A stretch of 64,000 bases of DNA from Actinocorallia populi. GTDB taxonomy: Bacteria; Actinomycetota; Actinomycetes; Streptosporangiales; Streptosporangiaceae. Position numbers and translations under genes: made by a program. Below are positions 42,506 through 50,803 of this stretch, piece after piece (the first letter of the stretch is position 1; every line of letters starts with the position of its first letter). Under the pieces are notes generated by a model that saw only the letters and a program-made list of their open reading frames with translations, had not been told where the DNA came from and made no database searches. Where the stretch lies: assembly GCF_002995495.1 (NCBI RefSeq), contig NZ_PVZV01000014.1, positions 1-64,000 on the forward strand, written 5' to 3'.

Positions 42506-43921
42506 TCATTCTCCCGTCGTGAGGGGGCCCACCCGCGGTGTGTCCGCGAGGGCCGCGACGGCCTGTGCCAGGGCCTCCGCCCGGTCCTGCGGGATCGCGC
42601 GGGCGGCGTTGAGGAGGAACTTGGTGCGCAGGTCGGCCGCGGGCAGGGGGTGTCCCGGACCGCCGCGCGAGGAGTCCACCCGGTGCTCCAGGACGGAGCC
42701 GCCGCGGGTGGTCACCCGCAGCACCGCAGCGAACGCGTTGGGGAAGATGTCGCTGGCCTTCTCGTCGGCGAAGCACGTCACCTTCGCGGCCAGCGCGAGC
42801 CGCTCGGGGTCCTCGTGGGCGCCGTCGGCGAAGTCGTCCAGGTAGACGCCGAGTCCTCCGCCGCCCAGCAGCGCCGTGGCGATGGTGAAAGGTCCGGAGA
42901 ACTTGGCGTGGTAGGCCGAACGCGGCCGCGCCTTCTCCTCCGGAGGCTCGCCGACGGTGCGCAGCGTCGGTGCCGGGAAGCCCGCCTCGATCGCGGTGAT
43001 GTCGGCGGGGTCGAGGCCGTGCTCGCGCAGCGCCAGCGCGCAGTCGATGGCCGGGTGGGTGAAGTGGTTGGTGGGGTAGGGCTTGTAGACCGTGCGGGTG
43101 GTCTCCCAGCGCTCGCCCAGCCCTTCCATCAGCGCGGAGGAGTCGTACACGCCGTCGAGCCAGGCCTGGAAGAAGCCGAACCGGCCCTCCAGCACGGTCG
43201 GCGGGCCGGTCACCCCGGCGGCGGCGAACCCCGCGGCGGCCACGCCTCCGTGCGCGGCCCATCCGCAGTGGACGCGTTTGACGGTGCCGCCGGTGCGGTT
43301 GGCCTCCAGGACGCCCGAACCCATGCTGGCGGCGATGCCGATCGCCGAGGCGACGCCCTCGGCCTCCAGCCCGTACAGCAGCGCGGCCGCCGCGGCGGCG
43401 CCGAGCGTGCCGCAGATGGAGGTGGCGTGCTGGCCCTTCTCGAAGAAGACCGAGTTGCGCAGCTTCGGGTCGTAGGAGGCCATGCCGAGCCGGTTGCAGA
43501 TCTCGACGCCCGCCGCGACGGCGGCCAGCAGGTCGGCTCCGGAGGAACCGCGTTCCTGCGCGACGGCCAGCGCCGCCGGGACCACCGAGGCGCTGGGGTG
43601 GAGCACCGACGGCAGGTGGGTGTCGTCGAAGTCCAGCGCGTGCGCGTAGGTGCCGTTGACGAGCGCGGCGTTCGGCGCGGGCAGGACCGTCCCGGTCCCC
43701 AGCACCTCGGCCGCGCCGCCCTCGCCCCAGCCGCGCACGGTGGTCAGCACCGCGTTGCCCGGGTCGGTCGCGGAGGTCTCCTCGGCCCGGCCGGCCAGGC
43801 AGTTGCCCACGACGTCCAGGACGCGTTCGCGGACGTCGCGGGAGACCTCCGGGGGGATCCCCTCGTCGCGGCAGCGGGCGGCGAACCCCGCCAGCGCCTG
43901 CACCTGCGTGAGCTCACTCAC
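42506..43921 (-). CDS. MmgE/PrpD-family protein
   Basis: 471 residues. Family motifs: HALDFDDTHLPSVLHPSASVVPAALA (substrate loop with Asp/His), YGLEAEGVASAIGIAASMGSG, KRVHCGWAAHGG and KPYPTNHFTHPAIDCAL. Members are 2-methylcitrate dehydratase, cis-aconitate decarboxylase and iminodisuccinate epimerase, all acting on tri- or dicarboxylates. That agrees with a pathway yielding substituted maleate/citraconate-like acids. The GTG at 43921 overlaps the cyclase stop by 8 bp. Confidence 0.9.
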   Translation of the reverse strand: MSELTQVQALAGFAARCRDEGIPPEVSRDVRERVLDVVGNCLAGRAEETSATDPGNAVLTTVRGWGEGGAAEVLGTGTVLPAPNAALVNGTYAHALDFDDTHLPSVLHPSASVVPAALAVAQERGSSGADLLAAVAAGVEICNRLGMASYDPKLRNSVFFEKGQHATSICGTLGAAAAAALLYGLEAEGVASAIGIAASMGSGVLEANRTGGTVKRVHCGWAAHGGVAAAGFAAAGVTGPPTVLEGRFGFFQAWLDGVYDSSALMEGLGERWETTRTVYKPYPTNHFTHPAIDCALALREHGLDPADITAIEAGFPAPTLRTVGEPPEEKARPRSAYHAKFSGPFTIATALLGGGGLGVYLDDFADGAHEDPERLALAAKVTCFADEKASDIFPNAFAAVLRVTTRGGSVLEHRVDSSRGGPGHPLPAADLRTKFLLNAARAIPQDRAEALAQAVAALADTPRVGPLTTGE

Positions 43922-44714
43922 CGGCCACCGCCGGGATGACCGCGAGCGGGCGGACGGGGGAGCCGGTGGCGCCGACGACCGGCAGGGGGTTGAGCACCAG
44001 CAGGAACTCCCGCACTCCGGACTCCAGCAGCGGCAGCAGCCGCATCGTCTCGATGATGTTGATGCCCGCCTCGACCAGCAGGATGCGGTGGACCGGGAGC
44101 AGCGCGTGGCCCTTGCCCGGGGCCAGGTGCTCGAAGGCGATCGTCTCGCCCCCCGCGGCGCGCACGCCCAGCCCGGCCAGCCAGCGGCCCGCGGCCGCGC
44201 CGGGTCCCGGCACGCCGTCCCGGGCGCCGACGAACCGTTCACCGTCCGCCCAGTGCCGCGACCAGCCGGTGCCGATGAGCACCACGTCGCCCGGGTGGAT
44301 CTCGAGGCCGTCGGCGGCCTTCTCCAGGTCGTCGACGGTCACCTCGTACCCGGCGGGCAGCACCGGCACGCCGTGCGCTCCGGCGACGTCCAGCAGCACG
44401 CCCCGTCCGACGTAGGGGGGGAAGTCGTCGATGCCCATCTCGGCGAAGCCGCGGTGGTCGGAGACCGCGGGCCTCCCGCCGTACAGCAGCCCCTCGTGGG
44501 AGACGTGCGCCAGGGCGTCGACATGGGTGCCGACGTGCCCGCCGGTGATGATGATCTCGTTGGCGGCGGAGCCTCCGTCGGCCCGGACCATGTCGCCGTG
44601 CCGCCGCTCGAGCAGCATCCGGAACGGCGGGTGGTTCGGTGACTGCGGCATGCCGGTCCGCATGGGCTGGGCGAGGTCGAGGACCGCCGCCCCGGCCAGG
44701 TCATTCCAGAGCAA
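43914..44714 (-). CDS. Cyclase/kynurenine-formamidase-like metal-dependent hydrolase
   Basis: 266 residues of the PF04199-type cyclase family. The metal motif GGHVGTHVDALAH (H-x-G-T-H-x-D) is intact, followed by GDVVLIGTGW and HRILLVEAGINIIE. Known activities are formamide or cyclic amide/imide/lactone opening (isatin hydrolase, kynurenine formamidase). In this context a ring-opening of an imide such as a maleimide is attractive. It probably starts at a TTG (44714). First gene of the three-gene operon, with site G 44 bp upstream. Confidence 0.87.
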   Translation of the reverse strand: MLWNDLAGAAVLDLAQPMRTGMPQSPNHPPFRMLLERRHGDMVRADGGSAANEIIITGGHVGTHVDALAHVSHEGLLYGGRPAVSDHRGFAEMGIDDFPPYVGRGVLLDVAGAHGVPVLPAGYEVTVDDLEKAADGLEIHPGDVVLIGTGWSRHWADGERFVGARDGVPGPGAAAGRWLAGLGVRAAGGETIAFEHLAPGKGHALLPVHRILLVEAGINIIETMRLLPLLESGVREFLLVLNPLPVVGATGSPVRPLAVIPAVAGE

Positions 44715-44758
44715 GGTCAGATCATGCCTTTCTTGCGCGGAGCCCGTCGTGGTTTATG

Positions 44759-44783
44759 GAAACGACGTTACACTGTGAGGAAC
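44759..44783. promoter_or_regulatory. Composite IclR-type operator, site G (cyclase-MmgE/PrpD operon)
   Basis: GAAAC-N3-GTTAC-N7-GGAAC on the plus strand (13 of 15 matches). It is the same element in the opposite orientation relative to the operon it precedes. It lies 44 bp before the cyclase TTG. Confidence 0.72.
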
Positions 44784-44843
44784 AGTGGGCGGAAGGCGTC
44801 GGGCATGATCCCGTGTTCCGCCTGGTGGACGGGCCCCGCGCCG

Positions 44844-45512
44844 TCAGGCCGTCGCGCGCGGCTCGCTGCGCGCCAGGTCGGCGAAGATGATGAGCCGGTA
44901 GGCGGCGGAGAACTTCGGGTGGCAGGTGGTCAGCGTCAGCCGCGCCTTCTCCGGCCTCGCGCCGGGCCTGCCGGGCACCGGGGCGATGACCGAGACGTCC
45001 GTGGGCAGCACCACCTTGTGGCCGGTCACCCGGTAGACGTGGGTGGCCGTGGCGGTGTCGACGAGGATCTGGTCGCCGGACACCAGCTCGCCCAGCCGGT
45101 TGAACGGGCCGCCGTAGGTGGTGCGGTGCCCGCTGAAGACGGTGTTGCCGATCTGGCCGGGCAGCGCCGTGCCGGGGTAGTGGCCGGGGCCCTTGGCGAG
45201 GTCGGCGTTGCTCACCCCCTCGACCGCGGCGTATCGCCAGGCGGGACCGAAGCGGGGGATGCGCACGACCGCGAAGGCCCTGCCCCGCTCGGGACGGGCG
45301 GCCGTCCGGGGCACCACCTGGGGCCTGCCCGGGCGGACGGCGGCCGAGACCGTGGTCTGCTTGCGCCAGAGCTCGTCCAGCTCGTCGTTGAGGCCGGCCT
45401 GGGCGCGGCGGGCGTAGTCGTCGGTGCCCCACGTCAGGTGGGCCACGAAGAGGGCGATGACCAGTCCCGCGGTGATGAGGAGTTCCGCGAGCAGGCGTAC
45501 CACGGTGCGCAT
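44844..45512 (-). CDS. Class E/F sortase
   Basis: 222 residues. One N-terminal membrane anchor (residues ~6-27) and an extracellular sortase barrel with the catalytic His in FSGHRTTYGGPF, the Cys in LTTCHPKFSAAYR and the Arg of that same motif. It joins LPxTG-type surface proteins to the cell wall. The likely substrate is the LPQTG protein ending at 52034 in the divergent operon. The start could be ATG 45512 or an upstream TTG (45554). Confidence 0.92.
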   Translation of the reverse strand: MRTVVRLLAELLITAGLVIALFVAHLTWGTDDYARRAQAGLNDELDELWRKQTTVSAAVRPGRPQVVPRTAARPERGRAFAVVRIPRFGPAWRYAAVEGVSNADLAKGPGHYPGTALPGQIGNTVFSGHRTTYGGPFNRLGELVSGDQILVDTATATHVYRVTGHKVVLPTDVSVIAPVPGRPGARPEKARLTLTTCHPKFSAAYRLIIFADLARSEPRATA

Positions 45513-45561
45513 GTCCAGGGACGGTATCCCGAGTTTCGCGCGAAAGGGAAACAAAGGACCG

Positions 45562-45585
45562 GTGAAGGAAACGTTTGTGTTTCAC
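45562..45585. promoter_or_regulatory. Imperfect 24-bp palindrome upstream of the sortase gene
   Basis: GTGAA-GG-AAACGTTT-GTGT-TTCAC: the outer GTGAA/TTCAC and inner AAACGTTT arms are palindromic. It uses the same AAAC/GTTT core as the regulon sites but with different spacing. It is a candidate binding site between the sortase and the surface operon. Confidence 0.5.
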
Positions 45586-45641
45586 GTCCCGGGCGGTCTT
45601 GACAGGGGCGCTTCTGGGACGGTTCTCTAAAGCGCAGTTGT

Positions 45642-45666
45642 GAAACTTTGTTTCCTCCAGCGGAAC
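45642..45666 (+). promoter_or_regulatory. Composite IclR-type operator, site F (surface-protein operon)
   Basis: GAAAC-N3-GTTTC-N7-GGAAC (14 of 15 matches), 16 bp before the GTG at 45683. It has the same orientation and distance to its gene as sites A-C, tying the surface-protein operon to the catabolic regulon. Confidence 0.82.
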
Positions 45667-45682
45667 AGACGGAGTTCAACCC

Positions 45683-47002
45683 GTGATGAAGAGACAGGCC
45701 GCCCTCCGGGGCCTTGTGGCCGGGGCGACCGCCGTGGCCGCCACGGCGGTCGCGGGGGAGCCGGCGCGGGCGGGAACGGGCGGCATCACCTACGACTGCC
45801 AGATCTTCGCCAGCAGCTTCACCTACACCGCCGAGGTCAGGGTGAGCGGTCCTCCCTCACCCGGCGGCGTCGGGGACACCGCCCGGATCGAAGCGGACTT
45901 CTCCGACCTGCCCGGCGTCGCACCGCTCAAGGTCGACTCCTGGCGGACGACCGCCGAGCTCGTCGCGTCGGGCGCGCAGTCGGAAACCTACGACCTCACG
46001 GGCCCCCGGCGAAAGGGCCCCGTCCAGAAGAAGAAACCGCTGCCGATCGGCGAACTCGCCGCACGGGTCCCGCTGACGGCGGGAGGCACCGTCGACTTCA
46101 CCCTCGGCGCGCTCACCATCACGGGCACCTCGTTCGGCATCTCGGTGCCGATCACCTGCAGGCCCAAGGGCAGGACGCCCAAGCTGCTGTCGCTGAAGGT
46201 GCGCGGGGAGAGCTCGCCGGTCACCCTGCTGGCCGACTCCGCCGCCGTCACGCCCGGCGCCGAGGTCGAGGTGTCCGGTTCCGGCTGGGGGAGCGGCGAG
46301 GTGAAGCTGGCGCTGTGCCGGGAGGACGGCTCCGGCTGCGACGCCGCGGGGCTCACCGACGTCGCCACCTCGGTGGCGGGCGGGAAGCTCACCGGCAGCG
46401 CCAGGGTGAAGGAGGGCACCGCCGCCGGCACCTACAAGATCAAGGCGAGCCAGGGCGACGCGGCCAAGTTCGTGTCGATCCGCGTCGAGGACCCCGGCAC
46501 GCAGGGCGAACCCGACCCCTGCGCCGGCAAGGAACCCGACCAGTGCGGGCAGCAGGACGTCACGGTGACCGTCACCGGCGGGCCCCTCACCCTCGCCCAG
46601 GACCCCGGCGAGGTCGTCCTCGACCCCGTCACCCTGAACGGCGCCGCCCAGACCACCACCGGGATGCTCCGGCGGGTGACGGTCAGCGACGCGCGCGGCT
46701 CGTCCGTCGGCTGGTCGCTCATCGGCACCCTCGGCGACTTCAAGGGCCCGGCCGGCGCGTCCATCGCCGCGGGCAACCTCACCTGGACCCCGCAGTGCAC
46801 CGCGCGGGCCGGCGCGACACCCGTCGTCACCGGCACCCCGGGGCCGCTCGGCGAGGCGGGCGCGCTGCTGTGCTCCACCGCCGACAGCACCGCGGGGCCC
46901 GTCGGCGGCAGTTACGACGCCGGCGCCGCCCTGTCCCTGAACGTCCCCGCGGCCACCGCCTCCGGGGAGTACGACGCGGTCCTGACCCTCACCCTCTCCT
47001 GA
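45683..47002 (+). CDS. Secreted surface protein with WxL-like C-terminal domain
   Basis: 439 residues with a Sec signal peptide (residues 1-30, cut near PARAGTG). Three beta-rich parts: ~31-160, an Ig-like part ~165-268 (SGSGWGSGEVKLALC), and a C-terminal domain ~290-439 (LTLAQDPGEVVLDPVTLNG ... VSDARGSSVGWSLIGTL). The last resembles WxL cell-wall-binding domains, and its partner gene is DUF916-like. No membrane anchor. It heads the six-gene surface operon. A 10-nt-loop hairpin separates it from the next gene. Confidence 0.8.
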   Translation: MMKRQAALRGLVAGATAVAATAVAGEPARAGTGGITYDCQIFASSFTYTAEVRVSGPPSPGGVGDTARIEADFSDLPGVAPLKVDSWRTTAELVASGAQSETYDLTGPRRKGPVQKKKPLPIGELAARVPLTAGGTVDFTLGALTITGTSFGISVPITCRPKGRTPKLLSLKVRGESSPVTLLADSAAVTPGAEVEVSGSGWGSGEVKLALCREDGSGCDAAGLTDVATSVAGGKLTGSARVKEGTAAGTYKIKASQGDAAKFVSIRVEDPGTQGEPDPCAGKEPDQCGQQDVTVTVTGGPLTLAQDPGEVVLDPVTLNGAAQTTTGMLRRVTVSDARGSSVGWSLIGTLGDFKGPAGASIAAGNLTWTPQCTARAGATPVVTGTPGPLGEAGALLCSTADSTAGPVGGSYDAGAALSLNVPAATASGEYDAVLTLTLS

Positions 47003-47024
47003 CCCCTCCGGCAATCCCCGTACC

Positions 47025-47056
47025 CCCCGCCGGGCGAACGCGCCCGCCCGGCGGGG
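47025..47056 (+). terminator. Intergenic hairpin (attenuator-like)
   Basis: An 11-bp stem CCCCGCCGGGC / GCCCGGCGGGG with a 10-nt loop, between two co-directional genes of the operon. It could lower expression of the distal genes relative to the first secreted protein. Confidence 0.6.
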
Positions 47057-47069
47057 CACCCCCCTCGTG

Positions 47070-47079
47070 AAGGAGGTGA
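47070..47079 (+). promoter_or_regulatory. Extended Shine-Dalgarno sequence
   Basis: AAGGAGGTGA is complementary to the 16S rRNA 3' end over ten bases, four nt before the ATG at 47084. It is the strongest ribosome site in the window, consistent with high or re-initiated translation after the hairpin. Confidence 0.8.
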
Positions 47080-47083
47080 CCAC

Positions 47084-48094
47084 ATGATCAGAGTGATCAC
47101 CGCCCTCGTCGTGGCGCTGACCGCGCTGGCCCCCGGCTCCCCGGTCCGCGCGGACGGCACCTCCCCGCCGGCGAGCAAGGACGTCCCGCGGAAGCCCGCC
47201 GGGACGACCGGCAACGGCTCGTGGGCCGTCGGCCCGGCGACGAACAGCAAGACGCTCACCCCCCGGCTGCACTTCACCCTCGAGGGGCGGGCAGGCGACG
47301 TCGTCCGCGACACCGTCCGGATCTGGAACCTCACCGGCGAGAAGATGGAGTTCGAGGTGTACGGAGCCGACGGCTACAACACCGCGCGGGACGGCGCCTT
47401 CGCCCTGCGCGGCGAGAAGGAGCCGCAGAAGGGCATCGGCCTGTGGACCAGGGTCGGCAGCCGGGACGTCTCCGTTCCGGCGGGCCGCGCCGTGGACGTG
47501 CCCTTCATCGTGAGCGTCCCGAAGAACGCCACGCCCGGCGACCACATCGGCGGCGTCGTGGTCGCCGGTAAAGAGGTGGAGGCGGTCAAGAAGGCCGGGG
47601 GGACCACGCTCGGCCTGCGCCGCGCCGTCGGCGCCCGGATCTACCTGCGGCTCGAAGGGCCCCTCGTGCCCGGGGCCAAGGTCGAGGGCCTGCGGGTGGA
47701 GAACACCGAACCGCGGCTGCCCTGGGGCGGCCCCGTCGGCACCGTGATCAGGTATCGGATCGCCAACGTCGGCAACGTCCGGCTCGCGCCCACGGCGCAG
47801 ATCCGCGCCACCGGCCTGTTCGGCCGGGTCCTGCGCGACTTCCCCGAACGGGCGATGCCCGAACTGCTGCCCGGCGAGGAGGTGGAGGTCGAGCTGGAAT
47901 GGCCCGGAGCCCCGCCCGCCGACGCGGTGAAGGTCACCGTCGAGCTCAAGACCCGGGCCGGCCTGCAGTCGGTCGCCCGCACCGGCTACACCTCCCTGCC
48001 CTGGCAGACGCTCGTCGCCCTGCTCGCCCTCGTCATCGCGGCCGCCGTCGCCCTGCGGACGCACCGCCATCTCACCGCCCGGAGAAAAGCATGA
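47084..48094 (+). CDS. DUF916-like (WxL-interacting) surface protein with C-terminal membrane anchor
   Basis: 336 residues: signal peptide (~1-24), beta-sandwich region resembling DUF916/WxLIP (~60-190; RLHFTLEGRAGDVVRDTVRIWNLT, then PKNATPGDHIGGVVV), a second beta domain, and one transmembrane segment near 307-325 followed by RKA. In Firmicutes such proteins hold WxL proteins on peptidoglycan. The pairing with the preceding secreted protein is the same here. The stop overlaps the next start by ATGA. Confidence 0.85.
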   Translation: MIRVITALVVALTALAPGSPVRADGTSPPASKDVPRKPAGTTGNGSWAVGPATNSKTLTPRLHFTLEGRAGDVVRDTVRIWNLTGEKMEFEVYGADGYNTARDGAFALRGEKEPQKGIGLWTRVGSRDVSVPAGRAVDVPFIVSVPKNATPGDHIGGVVVAGKEVEAVKKAGGTTLGLRRAVGARIYLRLEGPLVPGAKVEGLRVENTEPRLPWGGPVGTVIRYRIANVGNVRLAPTAQIRATGLFGRVLRDFPERAMPELLPGEEVEVELEWPGAPPADAVKVTVELKTRAGLQSVARTGYTSLPWQTLVALLALVIAAAVALRTHRHLTARRKA

Positions 48095-49152
48095 CCGGCA
48101 CGCGTAGCCCGCGCGCTCTGGCCGCCCTCGTGCTGGTGTCCCTGTTCCTGTGGCCCGCGCCCGCCGCGGCCGACCCCGGCGCGAGCGCCTCCCCCGCCGA
48201 GGGCGCGCCCGGCACGGTCGTCCAGGTGCGCGGCGCCGGCTGGCCCGCCGGCGTCTCGGTGCAGGTCTCGGTCTGCGGCCGCAACGCCGTCAACGGGTCC
48301 GTCGACTGCGACCAGATCAACGCGGTCGCCGCGCCCGTCGGCCCCGACGGGATCGTGACCGCCGGCCTCACCGTGTCCGCCCCGCCCGTGCCGTGCCCCT
48401 GCGTCGTCCACATCACGACGCCCTCGGGCGCGGAGCGGATGACGGTGAACGTCCCGTTCACCGTGCTGGGCCACGAGACCGCCGAGGTCGTCAGGCAGGA
48501 GAACCCGGCGCGCATCGACGTGGTCGACGCCGAACTGCGCGGCAGCGGCGGCGTCAGCGAGCTGTTCGGCTGGCGGACCCGGCGGACGCTGGTGCTGACC
48601 GTCCGCAACAACGGGCCCGACCCGGTGACGGACGCGCCGCTGGTCGTCGGCTGGGGCGCGGACGCCACGGCCGACTCCCCGCTGACCGCGCCGCCGACCG
48701 GCACCATCGAACCCGGCGCGACCGCGGTCTACCGGGTGCCGGTGGAGCTGCCGCCCGCCTCCTACGGCACGTTCGTGGTCGGCGGCAGGTTCGCCGGCCA
48801 GACCGAGTTCCAGCTCAAGTTCACGACCTACCCGTACCTGCTGTTCGCGGTGAACCTCGTCGCCCTCCTGGCGGTGCTCGCCGGAGTGCGCGCCGCCCTG
48901 CGCCGCAGGCGCACCCGATCGCGCGGGGCCGCCGTGGACGTCCCCTTCCCGGCCGCGCCGAAGGCGGCCCCGCGCCGGCTCGACCAGACCGCGCTGCTGG
49001 CCTACCTGGAGGGCAACGCCCGCCGGGAGGACGGCGAGACCCTGGTCATCGACCGGCCCTCGCTGGTGGCCTACCTGAACGGGCCGCCCCTCCTGGACTC
49101 CCAGGCCCTCGACCGCTTCCTGTCCGATGGAGGGCCCGATGCGTCACGGTGA
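48091..49152 (+). CDS. Surface protein with Ig-like domains, one membrane helix and a cytoplasmic tail
   Basis: 353 residues. Signal peptide (~1-26), a neocarzinostatin/Ig-like domain (~30-130; ASPAEGAPGTVVQVRGAGW, four Cys), a second sandwich (~135-245), a membrane helix (~250-268), then a basic cytoplasmic tail with two similar short motifs, LLAYLEGNARREDGE and LVAYLNGPPLLDSQ. Bitopic topology with a structured tail suggests signalling or anchoring to an inner partner, perhaps the protein encoded next. It overlaps both neighbours. Confidence 0.8.
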   Translation: MTGTRSPRALAALVLVSLFLWPAPAAADPGASASPAEGAPGTVVQVRGAGWPAGVSVQVSVCGRNAVNGSVDCDQINAVAAPVGPDGIVTAGLTVSAPPVPCPCVVHITTPSGAERMTVNVPFTVLGHETAEVVRQENPARIDVVDAELRGSGGVSELFGWRTRRTLVLTVRNNGPDPVTDAPLVVGWGADATADSPLTAPPTGTIEPGATAVYRVPVELPPASYGTFVVGGRFAGQTEFQLKFTTYPYLLFAVNLVALLAVLAGVRAALRRRRTRSRGAAVDVPFPAAPKAAPRRLDQTALLAYLEGNARREDGETLVIDRPSLVAYLNGPPLLDSQALDRFLSDGGPDASR

Positions 49153-50803
49153 ACGCGTCCACATCGTCGGTTCCGCGGCGGTCGCGCCGCTCGCGCTGGG
49201 CTCGCTGGTCCTGCTGGGCGACGGGCTGGGCACCCTGCTCAGCTTCCCCGGCCAGGTGGTCGGCTACATGGTCGCCATGGGCGTGCTGGTCGGCATCGGC
49301 GTCTCGCCCTGGGTGCTGCGCGGCGAGGGCCACCCGGTGGTCCGCCGCCTGCTGTGCCTGCTGCCCGGCCTGAGCCTGCTGGTGATGGCCGCGCTGCCGA
49401 CCGTACCGGTGTTCGCCTCCCTGGCCATGGTGGTCGGCCTGTGCATCCCGACCCTGCTCGCGATGACCCGGGGCGGCGCCGGCCGCGGCATGGGCTACGC
49501 GGGTGTGGCGGGCGCGGCGGGGGCGGTGGCCGTCGCCGCGGTGTGGCAGGACGAGCCGAGGCTGGGCCTGGCGGTCGCGGGCGTCTTCGCGGCGTTCGCG
49601 GGAGCCTTTCCCGGGCCCGTCCCCGACTCGCGCCGCGCCTTCCGCGAGGTGCGCTGGATGCTGCCCGACTACGCGGCGGTCGGCTGGGCGCTGGGCGCGG
49701 TGATCCTGCCCGCCGCCCGGCTGCTGCTGTTCCGGTTCGAGCTGTTCGGGGCCGACCGGATGTACCACCTGCTCGCCGCGGTCGCCGGCGGATGCGTGCT
49801 GGCGTTCCTCCTCGGCAGGCTGGCGGGGGAGGTCCAGCTGCTGCTGGTCGTGGCCGCGGGCGGCCTGCTGCTGGTGGCCACCGCCCCGTGGGCGGCCGGG
49901 GTCTCCGCCGGCGCCGCCGTGGTGTTCGGCGCGGCGATGGCCGCGCTGTCCCGGCTGGACCGGCTCGCCGGGGGCCGGGGCGCGGCGCTGACCGCGACCG
50001 CCGCGCTACTGGGAGGTCTGGGTGCCTACGGGGCCGAGCCGCTGCTGCGCATGTTCGCCGGTTCGGGCGCCGTCCTGGCGCTCAGCACGATCCCCATGGC
50101 GCTGCTCATCCTGTGGTCGGTGTACCTGACCCCGGCCGCCGAGGCCGGAGGGCCGCCGCTGGCGTTGTGGCGGCTGAGCGACGCCGAGCGGAGCATCGAC
50201 CGCCTCGACCTGCGGGCCGAGGCCGGGGAGAAGATGGCGTTCTACGGGCCGGGTTCGCAGAGCCTGCTCCGCCTGCTGTCGGGCGAGGCCAGGGCCGACG
50301 GAGGCAGGTTCCTGTCGCGGGGCGTCGACTTCACCAAGGCGACCGCGGCGCGGCGTACCGAGCTCAGGGTGAGCCACCGGGTCCCGGCCGTGCCGGGGGA
50401 CGACCGCAGGACGGTCGCCGAACGCCTGGCCGACCTGACGGTGAGCGATCCCTGGCGGGTCCGCGCGGTGCTGGAGGTCTTCCCCGCGCTGGCGGAGCGC
50501 CGCGGAGAGCCGGCCGCCGACCTCGACGAGACCGGCGCGCTGCTGCTGGGCCTGGCCGAGGCGCTGCTGCTGCGCCCCCGGATCGTGCTGGTCGACGCCC
50601 GAGGCTGCGATCCCGGCCTGGCCCCGGTGCTCGACGGGCTGGCCGCCGGCGGCGCGGTGGTCGTCCTGGCCGAGCCGCCGGTGCCGCTGACCACGGCCCT
50701 GGGCGCCCACGCCCACCTGCTGCGCCACGGCCGGCCGGCCGACGAGCTCCCGCATCCCACCGAAGAAGAACTGACCGCGAGCCTGGACCGAGGACGCCCA
50801 TGA
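49139..50803 (+). CDS. Polytopic membrane protein fused to a degenerate ABC-ATPase-like domain
   Basis: 554 residues. Residues ~10-330 contain roughly ten hydrophobic segments; ~345-554 form a cytoplasmic domain with ABC-ATPase traces. The P-loop position reads FYGPGSQSLL without lysine, the signature region has GALLLGLAEALLLRPRIVLVDARG, and there is no catalytic Glu. It is therefore a pseudo-ABC domain. I choose ATG 49139, with GGAGGG just before it, inside the 3' end of the previous gene. It may be a scaffold or gate for the surface complex. Confidence 0.78.
   Translation: MRHGERVHIVGSAAVAPLALGSLVLLGDGLGTLLSFPGQVVGYMVAMGVLVGIGVSPWVLRGEGHPVVRRLLCLLPGLSLLVMAALPTVPVFASLAMVVGLCIPTLLAMTRGGAGRGMGYAGVAGAAGAVAVAAVWQDEPRLGLAVAGVFAAFAGAFPGPVPDSRRAFREVRWMLPDYAAVGWALGAVILPAARLLLFRFELFGADRMYHLLAAVAGGCVLAFLLGRLAGEVQLLLVVAAGGLLLVATAPWAAGVSAGAAVVFGAAMAALSRLDRLAGGRGAALTATAALLGGLGAYGAEPLLRMFAGSGAVLALSTIPMALLILWSVYLTPAAEAGGPPLALWRLSDAERSIDRLDLRAEAGEKMAFYGPGSQSLLRLLSGEARADGGRFLSRGVDFTKATAARRTELRVSHRVPAVPGDDRRTVAERLADLTVSDPWRVRAVLEVFPALAERRGEPAADLDETGALLLGLAEALLLRPRIVLVDARGCDPGLAPVLDGLAAGGAVVVLAEPPVPLTTALGAHAHLLRHGRPADELPHPTEEELTASLDRGRP

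Noticed and set aside
49139..50803. Functional ABC exporter for the surface proteins
   Set aside because: The nucleotide-binding domain lacks the P-loop lysine and the catalytic glutamate; the surface proteins have ordinary Sec signals and need no ABC exporter.
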